A DNA stretch of 6,417 nt from Thermoplasmata archaeon. Its GTDB lineage: Archaea; Thermoplasmatota; Thermoplasmata; Thermoplasmatales; Thermoplasmataceae. Position 1 is the first letter of the stretch. Every line of letters begins with the position of its first letter. Shown here piece by piece: positions 5,086 to 6,417 of the stretch. A program made the position numbers and the translations under genes. The notes beneath the pieces are model-generated. The model was given only the letters and a program-made list of their open reading frames with translations, did no database searches and was not told the DNA's origin. Location: assembly GCA_021797385.1 (NCBI GenBank), contig JAJZZW010000112.1, forward strand, positions 1 to 6,417, written 5' to 3'.

Positions 5086-6372
5086 ATGATTATTTCCCCG
5101 GTCACATATGATTATTATGAAATAAGCTTCATATTGATTGTTGCGGCTTTTTCCATACCTATATCTAGAAAAGCTTCAATGGTTTATATACCAATACTCA
5201 TAGTAATGGGATTAATTTTCGGCCCTTTGCTGGGGTTCATAAAGCATAGTTTTGCAATATACATGTTATCGTCCTTTGCCACCATAGGCGTAGGAATGCT
5301 GGGGTTGGTGATTATCCTGTATTACGAGTCACATAATTTCAGCCCTCGCATCCTGAGAAAATATTTTTACAAGATCGCAGCCCTGGATACGATAGGCATG
5401 GTTGTCACGGCTGTGGGTGCAGGAATATTTTTCTCGTTATTGACCGGGGCGCCTATGATTATAGGCTTTATATTTGGAGCGATAATATCTCCAACAGACC
5501 CTGCATCCCTTATTCCAACATTCAAAAAACTGAATATTAGGGACGATATCTCCGGGACACTGATAGGTGAAAGCCTTTTTAATGATCCACTTAGTATTAT
5601 TCTTTTAAGCATCGGCATAGGAATTCTTGCTCCCGATGTTTCTTATTCATCTTTTTTCACATTGCTTACGTCCCATGTAGGGCTTGTTCTTGGCTCCGGT
5701 TCGTTCCTCTTGCTTGAAATTGCAATCCCAGCGGCTGTTGGAATTGCCTTTGGGTTTTTCATAATTTACCTTAACAAATATTTTAATTTTGAATCACTGT
5801 TAATAGCCCTCACACTGGGTATAGTATTGTTCGAATTCACATCCCTTGAAGCAGTTGGAATAACACCGTTCCCGGCAATAATTGCCACGGGGGCAATAGT
5901 CGGAAATTTTTCTGATAAAAGCATATTCTGGAACAGGGAAACAAATTTTAATGAAAACCTATCATTTATGGCACAATCTATAATATTTATCCTGCTCGGG
6001 AGCATACTTACCAGAACCCAGATATTCAATTATATTATATTCGGATTTATTATTTCACTCATAGTAATATTTGTGGTAAGGCCTGTTGCCGTATTCATTT
6101 CAATAGGGTTGGCAAATATGGGAAAGAATACAATAAAATTTGATACCAGGACAAAGGCGTTTATGTCGCTGGTAGGGCCAAGAGGTGTTGTTCCTGTGGT
6201 TCTTTCAACAGTCCCATTTGTACTTGGGCAGGCAAACCATATCCCACTTTTAATAGAATATGGAACAATAATTTATGCCTCTGTTTCATTCGTCGTCCTT
6301 ATATCAATAATATTGCAGACCATTTATGTCCCCTATGCCGGCAGGCTGCTTCTGGGAGAAAGAAAACATTAA
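5086..6372 (+). CDS. Cation/proton antiporter, CPA1 (NhaP-like) family
   Basis: This 428-residue, very hydrophobic protein has about 12-13 predicted membrane helices, as in NhaP antiporters. Key motifs are all present: SPTDPAS (135-141) in the first half of the ion-binding unwound helix pair; GESLFNDPLSI (161-171), where N166-D167 is the Asn-Asp pair of electroneutral CPA1 exchangers with Asp as the cation and proton ligand; and GPRGVVP (364-370), with the conserved arginine R366. The protein probably exchanges Na+ (or K+) for H+ across the membrane to control cytoplasmic pH and salt. No RCK/TrkA-type regulatory tail follows the membrane domain. The ATG lies one base after the nadE stop (TGAGATG) with only a distant AGG (5071-5073) as ribosome site, so reinitiation after nadE is likely. 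The cation cannot be decided from sequence. Confidence 0.92.
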   Translation: MIISPVTYDYYEISFILIVAAFSIPISRKASMVYIPILIVMGLIFGPLLGFIKHSFAIYMLSSFATIGVGMLGLVIILYYESHNFSPRILRKYFYKIAALDTIGMVVTAVGAGIFFSLLTGAPMIIGFIFGAIISPTDPASLIPTFKKLNIRDDISGTLIGESLFNDPLSIILLSIGIGILAPDVSYSSFFTLLTSHVGLVLGSGSFLLLEIAIPAAVGIAFGFFIIYLNKYFNFESLLIALTLGIVLFEFTSLEAVGITPFPAIIATGAIVGNFSDKSIFWNRETNFNENLSFMAQSIIFILLGSILTRTQIFNYIIFGFIISLIVIFVVRPVAVFISIGLANMGKNTIKFDTRTKAFMSLVGPRGVVPVVLSTVPFVLGQANHIPLLIEYGTIIYASVSFVVLISIILQTIYVPYAGRLLLGERKH

Positions 6373-6381
6373 TAGGATAAA

Positions 6382-6389
6382 ATTTATAC
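6382..6389 (+). promoter_or_regulatory. TATA-like element, possible promoter of the next gene
   Basis: ATTTATAC, preceded by purine-rich AGGATAAA, resembles an archaeal promoter. Transcription would start near 6410, so a leaderless gene would begin at or just beyond the window edge. The ATG at 6395-6397 opens a frame of seven complete codons to the edge, but it is too close to this box to be its leaderless start and has no good ribosome site. Too little sequence remains to decide. Confidence 0.3.
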
Positions 6390-6417
6390 TGGATATGGCA
6401 ATACAGCAATCAGGGCT

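Noticed and set aside
1..6417. CRISPR array, tRNA, insertion sequence or toxin-antitoxin pair.
   Set aside because: I saw no spaced direct repeats, cloverleaf-like segments, transposase motifs or paired small genes; the single helix-turn-helix gene has no adjacent toxin-like partner.

Overview
The window is AT-rich DNA that most likely comes from a thermoacidophilic archaeon of the order Thermoplasmatales, with a Ferroplasma- or Acidiplasma-like genus as a guess. The evidence is a thermopsin-type secreted acid protease rich in N-glycosylation sequons, heavy use of ATA, AGG and AGA codons, archaeal TATA boxes about 25-27 nt before first-gene start codons (leaderless transcripts), and a GGAAGGTG Shine-Dalgarno only before an operon-internal gene. 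No rRNA or other taxonomic marker is present, so the genus is inference.

Layout. Positions 1-1752 (minus) hold the first 584 codons of a large thermopsin-like protease that runs off the left edge. A 138-bp divergent promoter region separates it from a small plus-strand gene (1891-2235) encoding a basic 114-residue protein with an N-terminal helix-turn-helix. That gene converges, with a 13-bp gap, on a two-gene minus-strand operon: a 69-residue DUF3311-type membrane protein (3766-3975), then a 505-residue sodium:solute symporter of the monocarboxylate-permease type (2249-3766), overlapping by one base (TGATG). A very AT-rich 389-bp intergenic region (3976-4364) contains several palindromes and two divergent promoters. 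The plus-strand operon that follows encodes ammonia-dependent NAD+ synthetase (nadE, GTG start, 4365-5084) and, after one base, a CPA1/NhaP-type cation/proton antiporter (5086-6372). The last 45 bases carry a TATA-like element that may serve the next gene.

How the genes fit together. The gene set suits a heterotroph in acid: an extracellular protease degrades protein, a symporter with its small partner may import small organic anions, NadE completes NAD+ synthesis, and the antiporter exchanges cations for protons. These links are inferred from family roles, not shown by the sequence.

I found no CRISPR array, tRNA, rRNA, insertion sequence or phage gene, and no convincing new multi-gene system. 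The items most worth a second look are the palindrome cluster upstream of the symporter operon, a possible operator over the promoter of the helix-turn-helix gene, the SSG variant of the NadE nucleotide-binding loop, and the beta-helix-like extension beginning on the thermopsin.
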